Below the pieces are notes generated by a model, which did no database searches, had not been told where the DNA came from, and saw nothing but the letters and a program-made list of their open reading frames with translations. A stretch of DNA of 64,000 bases from Dryococelus australis. Its lineage: Eukaryota > Arthropoda > Insecta > Phasmatodea > Phasmatidae. A program made the position numbers and the translations under genes. Of this stretch, positions 46,917 to 57,804 are shown one piece after another. The stretch is from NCBI GenBank assembly GCA_029891345.1, contig CM056993.1:109917800-109981799 (forward strand). Direction: 5' to 3'. Within the stretch, counting starts at the first letter, position 1, and every line of letters begins with the position of its first letter.

Positions 46917-47630
46917 TCATAGTTTTTTCTGATGGTTATGTATTTCACGTCTCACGTTGTCTGGAACGCCTGGTACTTCATAACACTTGAACTTACGGCC
47001 GCATTTGTGACAGACAAGAGTCAAATAAGCCCATCCTGTCTTCTCCCTGCATTTACCACTCTTCTCATGCCTACGTGCATTGCTACTTTTACTGTACCAC
47101 AGTAGCGACACGATCAACCCGATATCGACAGCAAATTGTCCATACCGTCCACATACACATCCTCACTTACTGATGGTAGCACCATTGCATCATCACTTAC
47201 TATACAAGTTAGCGATGGCATGTTTACATCATCACTGTACACAGCAGTACATGTAAGTCCGTCACAGGTTTGTGGTGACGACAACACATATTTTTGTTTT
47301 GCTGGCGGAGGAACAAGTCCTTTACATATTTTCGAATATTGGTATAGATTGTCAGTACGAGCAAACAGACGAAGGTACTTCTCACACCTATATGCCCTGA
47401 GGAGCGGGTACATCTTACATTGATGCTTTTTGTGTCGTCTAACATTACTACTATTCCCAAAGGCTTCATCACACTACATGCATCGAAGTCTTGACAATGT
47501 TGGCTTGGGTCGTGATGCCGATGGAGCTTATGTAGGTTACCCACCCGAAGAAGTCGATGCACTGCTGATGCTACTCTCGAAGAAGTCGATAGCACTGCCG
47601 TAGCTACCATTAGCTGTGAAGTGTCCGAAA
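46917..47630 (-). pseudogene. Decayed tandem zinc-finger gene
   Basis: On the minus strand, from about 47,480 downwards, finger remnants follow one another. The first is a CxxC-x12-H-x4-C unit (CDEAFGNSSNVRRHKKHQC) with a stop between its first two cysteines. The second is YRCEKYLRLFARTDNLYQYS, where the second Cys and the His are both Tyr. Around 47,090-47,117 a third finger is split by a frameshift (CRYCG in one frame, KSSNARRHEKSGKC in another). A fourth begins CHKCGRKF. An upstream frame from 47,610 has no stop but no finger. The C2HC spacing resembles fingers found in some insect nuclear factors and in mobile-element or viral proteins. I cannot tell which. Confidence 0.55.
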
Positions 47631-49500
47631 ACTTCGCAAATGCAGAATAAGACTTAGATGCGAAGGTGCAGAATGTAGCAGAGACGATCCACCTTTCACG
47701 GCAGCTGCTGTAAAACTAAGCCTCTCAGCTGACCTCCCTACTGCTTATAATATATGAGTATGTTAACACTATGACGTCATACTGACTTTTAAGCATTCGT
47801 ATCACACCATTAATACGTTGTGCGGCCACCGACTAGCCAATCACAGAGTTACCGCATGATTGTAGCTAACCAATGGTGTGAAGGCACTGAGTAAAATACC
47901 TGAGAATTCTGGGATCATACCTGGTGAATCTTCGAAAATCACGTAGGAGAATTTTAGGATTATACATGGTGAATCGTTGAAAATCACGTATTTCTTATAC
48001 AACGTTGACCAGAATTCATGTGCCAATCTCCGGGAGAGGATACCTTATGAAAAATAAGGCGGGGTATACACTGACAAACACTGTAGTGTGGTGAATATTA
48101 AGGGGGGGTATGCTACATTGAAAATCAAAGTTTGAAATGCGTGAATGTAAAAATATCAGGTAGTACTTCAGATGTAGCAACAAAAATCGGAATCTGTTTC
48201 ATGAAACGGAGATTGTGAATCTGTAAAAACGTGGTTGGTCAAATCGCCTCCCTTTATTGCTTAAGTAGGGGTAGTCACCCTATTTTCGCAGTTAGCTTTC
48301 GAACACCAGTTGGCAATAAAAAAATTGAAGCAAATTATTACTCACCGTGGCAAAATGAAGACAAAAGGTTCTATTGTCCGAACTCGCTCCGATAAACCGT
48401 TTTCGAAAAAACGCCACTCAAAATTTCGGAGGTGCGATGTAACCCTACGTGGGTAGGCAACATTTGGTGATCGGACGGCAGTGAAGAGCATTATTACGAG
48501 AAAAGGAATCTGCTGTAAGTCCCTTTGTGCCTTCAGTTGATAGTTTTATCATTTCATCAAAAGATAAAATTAACGTTGTTATGAATTTAATATCTTCCGG
48601 CCATGAGTCGATTGCGTGAAACTGTAAAATTTTTAAAAGTTCAAATTCCACAACTTCAGATATTCATACTGTAAATTTAATTTTTAAAGTGAACGATTTA
48701 AAAAAAAACACCAATATAAACATTCACGCAAATGAAGATTTAAGACTCATATATATGCTTTCCTAATTCTACATAGCTGTGAATTAGTAATACACAGTGT
48801 TATTTTAACAACCTAGCGAGTCACAGTCTGCTTGCGCTAACTTCGGTCTTATAAAACGGCTCTAAACGTTATTTTATATGCCTCTTACTCACACGCGCAT
48901 CTTGATAAGAATTTTACACCACGCTGTAAAAAAAAATTTCTGTATTTGTAATAAGAATTTTTTTTGCAGCTGATTGCCAAAGATATTCTTGTAACCCTAC
49001 AAATAATAAAGACTAAATTTCTCAGAATCTCAGCGGGGAATGTGTGAAACTAATATTGAATTCTAACTAACAAATTATATAGACTTAAATTTTATTATAA
49101 ATATTGAGCTACATACACAGTTTTGTAGATTTTCTGAACTAGTGCGTTGTAAATAAAAGGATTTTTGTAGAGTTACGCGAAAATGTTTGGCAACTAGTTT
49201 CAAAGAATTGTTTGTGACAAGCACAGAAATTTTTTACTGTGTAGGCTGTAACTGAATATTATTATACTTTCTTAAGGGGAGTATAGTTCGAACAGTTCAT
49301 AAACGGAAGTCGGGGGGACAATTAATGCTATACCTATAGTTTATATTGTACTTGATGTTAAGGTTGGGGATATCTAAAGATGGTAGCGCAAGTTATAAAG
49401 AGCTGAAGGTTACTATGTGGTTGTATAATAAAACATCCGGACATTACATAAATTACCAAAAGGTCGGGGAAGAATTGTTACGTTAACTACATCAACTACC
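47631..49500. other. Unassigned stretch upstream of the finger relic
   Basis: Contains TGACGTCA (about 47,773-47,780) and a TATATTATAA (about 47,748 on the minus strand) that could be the relic's promoter. The rest is AT-rich with short ORFs and no recognised feature. Confidence 0.35.
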
Positions 49501-49529
49501 TTATTGAGAGTTGCGTTCTTATATGGTAT

Positions 49530-49830
49530 TTGTTCCACCTTGCGAAGTGACCGGAGGCTGATGAAGTATGCCGATTTAGGACGGTCGGCACAACAGGCTT
49601 CTTGGGACGTCCATCTCGGTCGCATGGAGAAAGAAGCCAGCCGCCGCCCTGCATTGCCCTCGTATCGGCGTGGCATAACGCAACATAGCCTGATTCCCTG
49701 GCTGGCAGAGGGGATCCCTGCTTACCGGGGTTTGGCAACGCGCATTCCTATAGAGGCAACCGGCTGTCTTGATTACCGCTCGTGAGTGACGGTGTGTTCA
49801 GGCAGGCCGTCGAACTAAGGCCCCCTCACG
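49530..49830. other. GC-richer block with open frames on both strands
   Basis: A 93-codon plus frame (49,504-49,785) and 80-87-codon minus frames overlap. None contains a domain I know. It could be an old retroelement piece. Confidence 0.3.
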
Positions 49831-50566
49831 CTACAATGAGTGAGCTATACTCTGCAATTTACTACGACTTCTCGTTTGTCTTCTTCTGCTATTACTCGGT
49901 TATACGTAAATACAAAAAATATATATTTTAAACTGTGGCGAAGCAACTACAACTTTCTACCAATTTCGCGGCTAATTTTTTTTAACTCGGACATAAAAAC
50001 CGTGAAAGTATTTGCACGTGGTATTCTAGCGTAAACAATGACTCTAGTACTTACAATAATGCCGGAACTGAATTGAATAAAATAAACAAATTTATATTTA
50101 ACGAGCAATGTTTAAATTTATATGGCAACTGAAATCAGTCCGATTACTGTGAATAAATGGTAAAATAATAGCGTACTAATTGTTTTTTAACCCTGTCCAG
50201 CCCGTAACATTAAATATATTAAACAAAAATGATACAGATACAAATTCTTATTTACTTTTACCTACAAAAATGTTTAAATGGTTAGGAGACCAACATTTTT
50301 GGCCCCACATCTAAACACGTGGTTTTAAATTATATCGTTCTACAGTAACGTGAGGGAGAAAGATGAAAGCTGAGAGACAATGCTGCTAGGAAAACCAGCA
50401 TCCAACTACTTCTGTGAACGTTCTGTAGAATTTGCTCACGATGTCACTTGGCAACTGCGGGCATCGTTCAAAGAGATACATCTTAGTAAACAAAATGCTG
50501 CCTTATGCCATCGTCGGTCTCAACGAGGTTAATAACACCACCTTCTCCCTTTTCTGTCGCACCTAG

Positions 50567-51579
50567 TAAAGGCTATTCACGGTAAAATGAGCACTTCTGA
50601 AATCAACATTTGAAAAATGTCACTACCCTTGCCTACATATATATTTTAACATCGAAATTGAGTGGTATGTGCGCCCAGTAAAGTCGGTAACGACGGAATG
50701 TAAGTAGCTCCATGTCTAAACGTTAAATTAAAAGTGTTAAGTAAATATCTGTGAAAACTGAAATTGTTTATTTTATTTTATGATTGTTTTAGTAAATATA
50801 AGTGTGTTACATAACAAATAAGATATTTTTAACAATAATTTCACAACTTCCCCTGACCGACGCACGGATAAAGTGCAATGCCCATTGCAATGTTAATTTT
50901 ACATATAGTGGAATAATACACAATGAGCATAAAAGTAGGTTAACCCTTTCAGATCCACTTTAATTTACGGTTTCATGTGTTGAAAACAAAACATTTTATG
51001 ATGCGTGCTGTACTTAAGTCGATACAGCACTTGTTGCGTTGTCAGATCCAGTGGTAGGCTATACGATCGGCTACTGTAATAGGCCAAATATTAACCAATT
51101 ATTAGGGACTCCCGGATTTCGGAAAATATTCACGCATATGCCAGACTTCAATACCCTACGAGCGTACCAGCAGTTTCTTTTGATCTATTGGCGACGTGTG
51201 GCTGTGATCAGACATCTTCTTAGTTAATTGGCCAATCAGAATTAAGTTACTCCGATATGGTAGGTCTCTGATTCGTGGGTAGACACTTAAGACGTGTAGC
51301 ACATCTATAGCACCCAATCATAAAAGTGGATCTGAGCTAAAGTTTTATGAAATACAACTGGTTGTGAAATATTTTCGCGAAATTCGGGTGTCCCTACCAA
51401 TCACGACCTAGTGCAGTAAGACGGGTTGCGAATCTTTTACCCACAGGCATGATCATTGGTCACTGAACTTCGCAGTGTGCAGTACAGACCAAAAAATTAC
51501 CTACACGTACTTAATGCACGCACATGGGTACACTGGGTCTGTCAGCGCTGTCAAAAGTGCTCAGTTTTCCTTGAACAGC
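50567..51579 (-). mobile_element. Family A MITE, apparently split by an insertion
   Basis: The left part (50,567-50,939) starts GGCTATTCACGGTAAAATGA and follows the family in reverse until AAGTAG. The missing end reappears at about 51,550-51,579 (TCAAAAGTGCTCAGTTTTCC then TTGAACAGC). The intervening ~610 bp would be an insertion. Confidence 0.55.
50949..51336. mobile_element. Possible small TIR element inside the split MITE
   Basis: TCAGATCCACTTT near 50,949-50,961 and AAAGTGGATCTGA near 51,323-51,335 form a 13-bp inverted repeat about 375 bp apart. No target duplication could be defined; the element call is tentative. Confidence 0.35.
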
Positions 51580-51746
51580 ACATATCAGTGACGAGGGTTT
51601 TGTTCACAGCAGCGAAGAGATGGAGCGAGGATGTCGCCCGCAAGCTAACAGACATGAGACCAGAATTTTCTTTCTGTCACGACTAAAGCTTGATTCAAAT
51701 TTATGCCAAACACGCCAAACAGACTTAGGTATGTTTCTTCACTTGT

Positions 51747-52822
51747 ATGGGCTGTTCACGGTAAAATGAGCACTTTTGAAATTCCTGCTAAGGATCTAGT
51801 TGTATGCACGTTGTGTATTATTCCGTCTTATGTAAGATTAACATTGTCATGGGCCTCATCACTTTATTCATGCGTCGGTCAAGCGAAACTCTGAAATTAT
51901 TAGAAAAGTACATTTTTTTATAATTTTGCTCATTACAAGCTTTTATTTAACTTGCCTTGTTAGTTTGTGTGTTTGTACGTTCGGGTGAAATCTTGCAAGT
52001 CGATTTTAAACCACTTGCCATCATCCAATTGAGCTGAAATTTCACATATATGTTTAGTTCCGATGGCAATACAATGTGATGGTGCCACTGAGCTGATCTG
52101 ATGATGGAGCCGGAAGGTGGCCATAGGAACTCTACAACTACATGCAGTAAACATTGTATCGAGTTTGTTTGACGGAATCGAGTGACAGTAAAATGGAGAT
52201 TAGAAGTGTCACTGCTGTTGTGCGCGTGCCTTTTTTTGTAGCGGCAAATGGTTCTGAAAACTGTTATAGTTTGCTCCTACAGTATATCCTGTATCGGAAT
52301 GAAAGCAAGCTACTGGTCGATCACGATACATCATGGGGATCTTTCTTAGCAAGGGAAAGCCATATTCGTGATACAAACATATGGTTGAAGACTAAAAAGT
52401 GAAAAAAAAATAAATGTAAAAAATAAAACTTTCAAAACCAACCTTTTATTTATAAATGCACTAAAAAGAGAAAAATAATTATAATAGTTACACAATTCGT
52501 AGAACTTTCAAGATGTGGTCGAACAGCCGTAATAAACTTTACTACAAATTAATATGTTTGCATAAATTTATATTTAGTGTATAAAAGCTTGGCGCGAATA
52601 GTCAAGGGCTTTAAGAACGATATGTTCTTCCTATGCGTATGCAAATGTGATATTACGTTCTATATTGTGAATAGTTAAGAGGCTTACGCAAGATATGTGC
52701 TTACTACGCTTACGCAAATGAGCTATACGTTCTACATTGCGCCATGATATATCCACGAAGGGGCGGCGATTTTTTTCTAAAGTTAATTTCAAAAGTGCTC
52801 ACTTTATCGTGAACAGCCTTTA
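51747..52822 (+). mobile_element. Family A MITE, centre replaced or interrupted
   Basis: The left part (51,747-51,945) starts GGCTGTTCACGGTAAAATGA and follows the family up to TTTTGCTCATTACAAGC. The right terminus (52,765-52,822; TTTTTTTCTAAAGTTAATTT then GTGCTCACTTTATCGTGAAC) returns after ~820 bp of foreign sequence. About 200 bp of normal interior is missing, so a deletion accompanied or followed the insertion. Confidence 0.55.
51960..52160 (-). other. Conserved-looking open block inside the split MITE
   Basis: The minus strand has a 64-codon frame reading ...AIGTKHICEISAQLDDGKWF KIDLQDF (frame 51,960-52,154). The DNA around GAGCTGATCTGATGATGGAG and CGGAAGGTGGCCATAGGAAC feels familiar as a sequence that recurs in other animal genomes, but this is memory only. 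Class unknown. Confidence 0.3.
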
Positions 52823-52857
52823 AGCAGATTTTCTGTGCTACCATTCAGATGTTTATA

Positions 52858-53286
52858 GTTGATTCGCCGTATCTTCGGGCTTTTCTGAAGCCCTGCTAAA
52901 GTTCTACTTCCAGGATATTCCTCCGCCTCGTGCAAACTAAGCTTTACTAAGTCTGGAAGATTACACCAGAGGGACAACGCACCGGATTCGTGCGCACTCT
53001 GTTGTAACAGTATTTTGCATAAGGAATATTTATTACTCTGTGCTACCAACATACCTCTGTTCTCCCTGTTTTTAATTCAAATTATTTATAAATGAAACAT
53101 TATAATTTATAGATAAAATATGAATAATATTTCAATTTAACAGAAAACAAAAGTTACTTTAATGAACACAAGTATAAAACGCTTGTGATAGAGGGCATAT
53201 GTAGGAAACAACCAAGCACGTTATACATGGGGAGATTTTTCAAAGGTTTGATTCTAAAAGGCCGAAGAAACCGTGAATGGACTGTA
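52858..53286 (+). mobile_element. Family B MITE
   Basis: Complete plus copy: left ATTCGCCGTATCTTCGGGCT, GGATATTCCTCCGCCTCGTG, right end GAAGAAACCGTGAATGGACT. It begins about 35 bp after the terminus of a family A MITE. Confidence 0.8.
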
Positions 53287-53782
53287 GTTGGTATCTCAAT
53301 TTACTACCACGCTGGCTCTCTAGTGATATTTATACCGATTTTCTGATCTATAGATGATAGACAATTACAAACTAGACGTAGCGATGTTCTTTGCTCTAAT
53401 TGAGTAATTTCAACGTGATACGAATTTTACTAAATTATTTTTAAGTTTCTAAAATTTTCTTCTATACTTCCAACAAAAAGTGTAGCTTAGTGCTACCTAT
53501 CGGTTCATTTAAAAACTACATTTGATTCATAAATTTTAGAGTAATATTAACTTTTGTATTTACACATTGTATAACAAATGCGTAAATTTAGCTATCTTAG
53601 AGGGTTGCACTAGATTGCGTTGAAAATCCTCGAAATCATTGGCATTAAAAATGTGAATAAGTGGACTTTTGGGAAATATTGGCGAAGTCTGCTCCTATCA
53701 CGAACGAAAATTTCAGCGCGAGCTCAATTTTTCGGCGTGAGTCAAGAGGGAAACGAGGACGGTTTCAGATTGGCTGCTTCCA

Positions 53783-53960
53783 TAGACTAAAGATGAGGTA
53801 GACCGCTTATTCGTCTTCTGCGCATGTCCCCAACACTGACCTTTCCCACTCCAATACAACTGATACAACTGCCGAAGTCACATGGTCAACCGTTATTAAA
53901 GTGTTTGTTCATATCTTAATTTTCGAAAGACAATCACTTTATAAGTATTAAACACTTTTG
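53783..53960. repeat. Family D fragment
   Basis: Begins ATAGACTAAAGATGAGGTAG and continues TTCTGCGCATGTCCCCAACA and GTCACATGGTCAACCGTTAT, matching the reversed right half of the element at 30,655-31,037. Confidence 0.6.
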
Positions 53961-54077
53961 CCGATTTAATTTCTGCCTAATTATATTAAAAATAGGTTAT
54001 AAGTATACAAACTTCTCAAAGAACTTGTTTCCTAAACGTTGTTGTAGCCTCAAATCATATCCACGTCTTTTGTGATA

Positions 54078-54501
54078 TTGTCCATTCACGGCTTCTTCGG
54101 GCTTTTTAACACAAACCTTTGAAAAATCACCTCAATATATTACGTATTTAGTTATTTCCTAAATATGCCATGTATCGAGTGTTTTATACCTCTGTAAAAA
54201 CAGGCTAGCTTATTTTTCATTAAATTGAAGTTTTGCCTATATTGTATTTACACATTATTATATTTCTTTTATAATAAACACGTATAAAAACAGTGAGAAC
54301 AATCTGTGTTGGTAGCGCCTAGTAATAAACAGTTCTCATTCACAGTAATATTACAACTGAGTGCGCAGGTAAGCGGTGCATTATCCTCTGGTGAAATTTT
54401 CCAGACTAAATTAAGCTTAGCTTGCCAGAGGCGGAGGAATATCCAGGAAGTAGTACTTTAGCAGGGTCTCAGAAAAGTGTGAAGTAACCGTGAATGTATT
54501 A
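54078..54501 (-). mobile_element. Family B MITE
   Basis: Complete reverse copy: TTCACGGCTTCTTCGGGCTT at the left; GAGGCGGAGGAATATCCAGG and GTGAAGTAACCGTGAAT at the right. Confidence 0.8.
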
Positions 54502-54840
54502 CAGTCGTTTTGTCAGAAAATCAGTCCAATGCTAGGCCACGAAGATTGGTCTTGCGCACTAGCCGTGACGATACAGGGATGTCACTGATCCCTAAAAATC
54601 TCTAAACGTTCTTATTTTTGCGAAATTCCCGACAAAGTCCTCATTTCCCAAATGGTCCATTGAAGTCCTCGAACTTCCGTGAAAAAACCTGAATGTTTAT
54701 TAATTTTTGCCAGGAATTCCCCAAGCGCGTGATGGCCTGTTACAACTCATCTCCACTGCTGTTGGAGTTACCGTGTGTTGTGGTGCCATTTTATGACTTA
54801 AAAAAATATGCCATGCTGCGGATACTTGCTTTTACACAGC

Positions 54841-55082
54841 TATAGACCGTTCACGGTAAAGTGAGCACTTTTGAAGCACTGGTTCCTTTTTTCTTTCAGC
54901 CAATTAATTTATATCCTCCGGACACTTGTTACTGTTAACTCTGCTATGTGAGCAGTTAACACAGTGTATACATTCCACCATACTCAAAACTAGAAGTCCA
55001 AGGTCACAATGAATGTATTTGTTGGTTATTATGTATGATAAGACTGCCTCAAAAAGTGCTCACTTTACCGTGAACAGCCTGT
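54841..55082 (+). mobile_element. Family A MITE, subfamily 2, complete
   Basis: 242-bp copy with matching ends: left CCGTTCACGGTAAAGTGAGC, right GTGCTCACTTTACCGTGAAC. The interior (TAACTCTGCTATGTGAGCAG ... CAGTGTATACATTCCACC) differs from subfamily 1, although the terminal repeats are shared. It serves as the uninterrupted reference for 6,083-6,553. Confidence 0.85.
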
Positions 55083-55109
55083 AGCGTGATCACTCTACGC
55101 CACAATAAC

Positions 55110-55992
55110 GCTACTAAAATACTCGTTGACTTCTAGAAGGAGTCGTCAGCAGACGTCCTCGCAGAGGAAAGGGGAAGTATACAACCACAGCGAAAGGTGA
55201 CGCACACCCCGAAGAGGGGGTCCAGGGGACGGCGCGGTCCAGCCAGGCGGCAGTTGTAGGGGTGCCACCACCGCCCCCAGGAGGGGGGAGAAGCTGGGGG
55301 TTGTTCTGGTGTTGTCCGGACGGCAGTCTCTCCGCGCGGGCGCTAGTACTTGTCCCCGACGCGCAGGCGCCGAGGATTCCGAAATCGCGCAAGTTTAACT
55401 TCTCTGGTAGCACGTTCACACGGCAGTTCGTCTCGAGGGGAAGTGTGAGCCGGCTAAAGCTCTTGGTATTCCCGCGGGAACGTCAAGCAGTTAGAAGGAC
55501 CGTGTGACGTTACTTTGCTTTTATTCAGGAGAGATCTAGAAGCGGGTCTGGCCGTAAAGTCGTAGTTTACCGTCCGTCACCGTCCCGACGTACGTCTCCG
55601 GTCACAGAGGAATCGCGAATCTTGAGGCTCGTGCAGTGGTAGACGAAGAAGACGTTCGCTTCGCGAGGAGTTGAGGACCTGGAGCAGGATTTGACGTGTT
55701 CTCGTGGGGACTATACCCGGGGCGTGAAGAAGACCTTGCGAGGTGTCTACCGGACGAGACCTGTCTCGGCGGAGTTGTGAGTCTTTAAGGATGGTAACGT
55801 GGTGAGTTGGACTCGGGTGTTAACTGTTGGCCGGTGCTCGACGAGGAGGTGAGAGGCGGGTGTAGTACTCTCGCCGGGGCGAGCCACAGGTGTGTTGGAC
55901 GACGATGTGATGTGTCGCCGAGGGGCAGCTCGCGGGTGGCGGCCGGAGACCCAGGCGGCAACGATGTTGGCCTCGAGGGCTGGTCGCTAGGG
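55110..55992 (+). promoter_or_regulatory. GC/CpG-rich promoter and 5' leader of a candidate gene
   Basis: Sharp change from AT-rich DNA to ~900 bp of GC- and CpG-rich sequence leading into the coding start at 55,993. No TATA box is evident. An in-frame upstream Met at 55,807 could extend the protein by 62 residues, but that stretch is compositionally like the leader. The transcription start cannot be placed from sequence alone. Confidence 0.45.
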
Positions 55993-56137
55993 ATGTGGCG
56001 GCTGCCCGCGTGCACGGCGGACGAGCTGCTGAGTGCGCGGCGCCTCGCCTCCGCCGTACACCACCACCACCAGCAGCAACAGAGGGCGGCGGCAGCAGCG
56101 GCGGCGGGCAAGCTGGGGGCGGCTGTGCTCTACGGCG
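55993..56137 (+). CDS. Candidate first coding exon, His/Gln/Ala-rich N-terminus
   Basis: ATG at 55,993 opens 48 codons: MWRLPACTADELLSARRLAS, then HHHHQQQQR and a seven-Ala run, ending ...GAAVLYG. At 56,137 the frame meets G|GTGAGC, a strong 5' splice donor (phase 1). The same frame continues through the intron side to a stop near 56,178, but that part is probably intronic. Homopolymeric His, Gln and Ala tracts near the N-terminus are typical of arthropod developmental transcription factors; the family cannot be named from so little. Downstream exons lie beyond what I can identify; none was seen to the window's end. Alternative: a chance ORF in a CpG island. Confidence 0.45.
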
Positions 56138-56763
56138 GTGAGCCTCCTCTTTCTCCTCCCCGCCGCCACGCCTCCTAGGCCCAAGCCATTTTACACGATC
56201 GAATATTTATTGAACTTCATTCGCCTTTAAATGAATTGCATTCAATAAGCTTTCAACTTTCCAAGTGGAAATTTACCGCAAACGTTTTAATGAAACCTGT
56301 TTAAAAAAATTAAATTTTAATACTATCTGTAATTCATGCACAACAAGCAAATAAATGTTTAACTCGCAACAAAATTCCTTTGATTTATTGTAAATTTTCT
56401 TTTAAAAAAAGTTATCCTAAGTTCGTAAAAACTTTAAGTGTGTGCACACAGCCGTATTATTGTGAGATTATTCCATTAATACTGTCAGAAAAGCTGTGAT
56501 AAGCGATTTAAATTCGGGATTCAAGAAAATATAGAACAAGTTCTAAACGAGAGCGTTGAAGGAAAACGAGACATTCAAGAAATCGAAAGAGAAAATTCCC
56601 CCGATTATGACGTTTCTATGACGTCATATAACATTCAATGAAATGCATTCAATAAAAATTTAATTCAACAACAATTGCATTCAATAAAAAGTTAAGGTAA
56701 TTTGAAGAAAAATTCGATCGTATCAAATGGCCTTAAGTCATTCTCTAGACGAGTTCGTATATA

Positions 56764-57180
56764 GAGTGTTCACGGTTACTTCCAAGTTTCTGAAGCCCTG
56801 CTAAGTTCTATTGCTGGGATATTGATCCGCCTCATATGAACAAAGCTTAACTAAGTGTACAAAATTACACCAAAGTGACACTGTACCGGATTCGTGCGCA
56901 CTCACTGTAATAATATTCTACATAAGAACTATTTATTACTAAGCGTTACCAATATACCTGTTCGTCCCTATTTGTATTTATATATTATAAATTAAATATT
57001 ATAATTTAGACATAAAATATAAGTTAAACATCATTTCAACTAAAAATTACGTACCTACTTTTATGTGAACACATGTATAAAACGCTTACAATACGTGACA
57101 TATTAAGGAAACAACCAAACATGTTATTAGTGTGCTTTTTCAAAGGTTAGTTTCAAAGAAGTGTGAAGAAATCGCAAACA
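56764..57180 (+). mobile_element. Family B MITE
   Basis: Plus copy: GTTCACGGTTACTTCCAAGT, GGGATATTGATCCGCCTCAT, then TTTCAAAGGTTAGTTTCAAA and GAAGAAATCGCAAAC. It lies within the presumed first intron of the candidate gene. Confidence 0.75.
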
Positions 57181-57804
57181 AGAAACTAATTCATAAAAAA
57201 AAAATTTTTGCTGTAAAATGTCCTTTAAGTTGTCTCAAATGACATATTAAAAGTTGCAGCTAATCTGGCTGCAACCAAAACTTTTGGAGACGGGCAAATT
57301 TGGGAAGGAAGCAATTTTTGTATTTTAATTGCTTCAATCGAAAGCATGTAGCACCGTGATTTCAAACAGGTTTTTTATATTGATCATTAATATAACAGCA
57401 AACAATTAAAATTTTTAAGTAATTTGCGTCAACTTAGAATATTAATTGAAAACGCAAGGTATTTATAACTCTAGTAATAAACAGATTGCATTTAATTTTT
57501 GTTCTTTCTTTGCGTGTTAAACTTAACTCGAATACTACAACGTAAGAATTTCTTGATATTAGACATTTTATGCATTGCGAAAAATCTGACTGTGGGCCAA
57601 GGGTGGGACCTAGGTTCTTTGACTCTATATGCCAAATGTCAATGCTATAACAACAGAGCTATCAAGGCGTACATCACACCATTCATAATTCTACACAATA
57701 TGTACTTTTTTCTCTGCTTTTATAGCTAGGAGTAATATCCAACATTGTGCACAGTGGACCATATATGGTTTATTAGTTTCGATAGTCCAGTACGAATGTT
57801 TTAT

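Noticed and set aside
47224..47610. 128-codon minus ORF as an intact gene
   Set aside because: The zinc-finger signal lies in another frame; this frame carries no ligand pattern.
49504..49785. 93-codon plus ORF as a real gene
   Set aside because: Equally long minus frames overlap it and no motif is recognised in any.
55785..56111. Minus-strand ORF opposite the candidate exon
   Set aside because: It is the complement of the His/Gln/Ala tracts; the plus frame has a start context and splice donor, the minus one does not.
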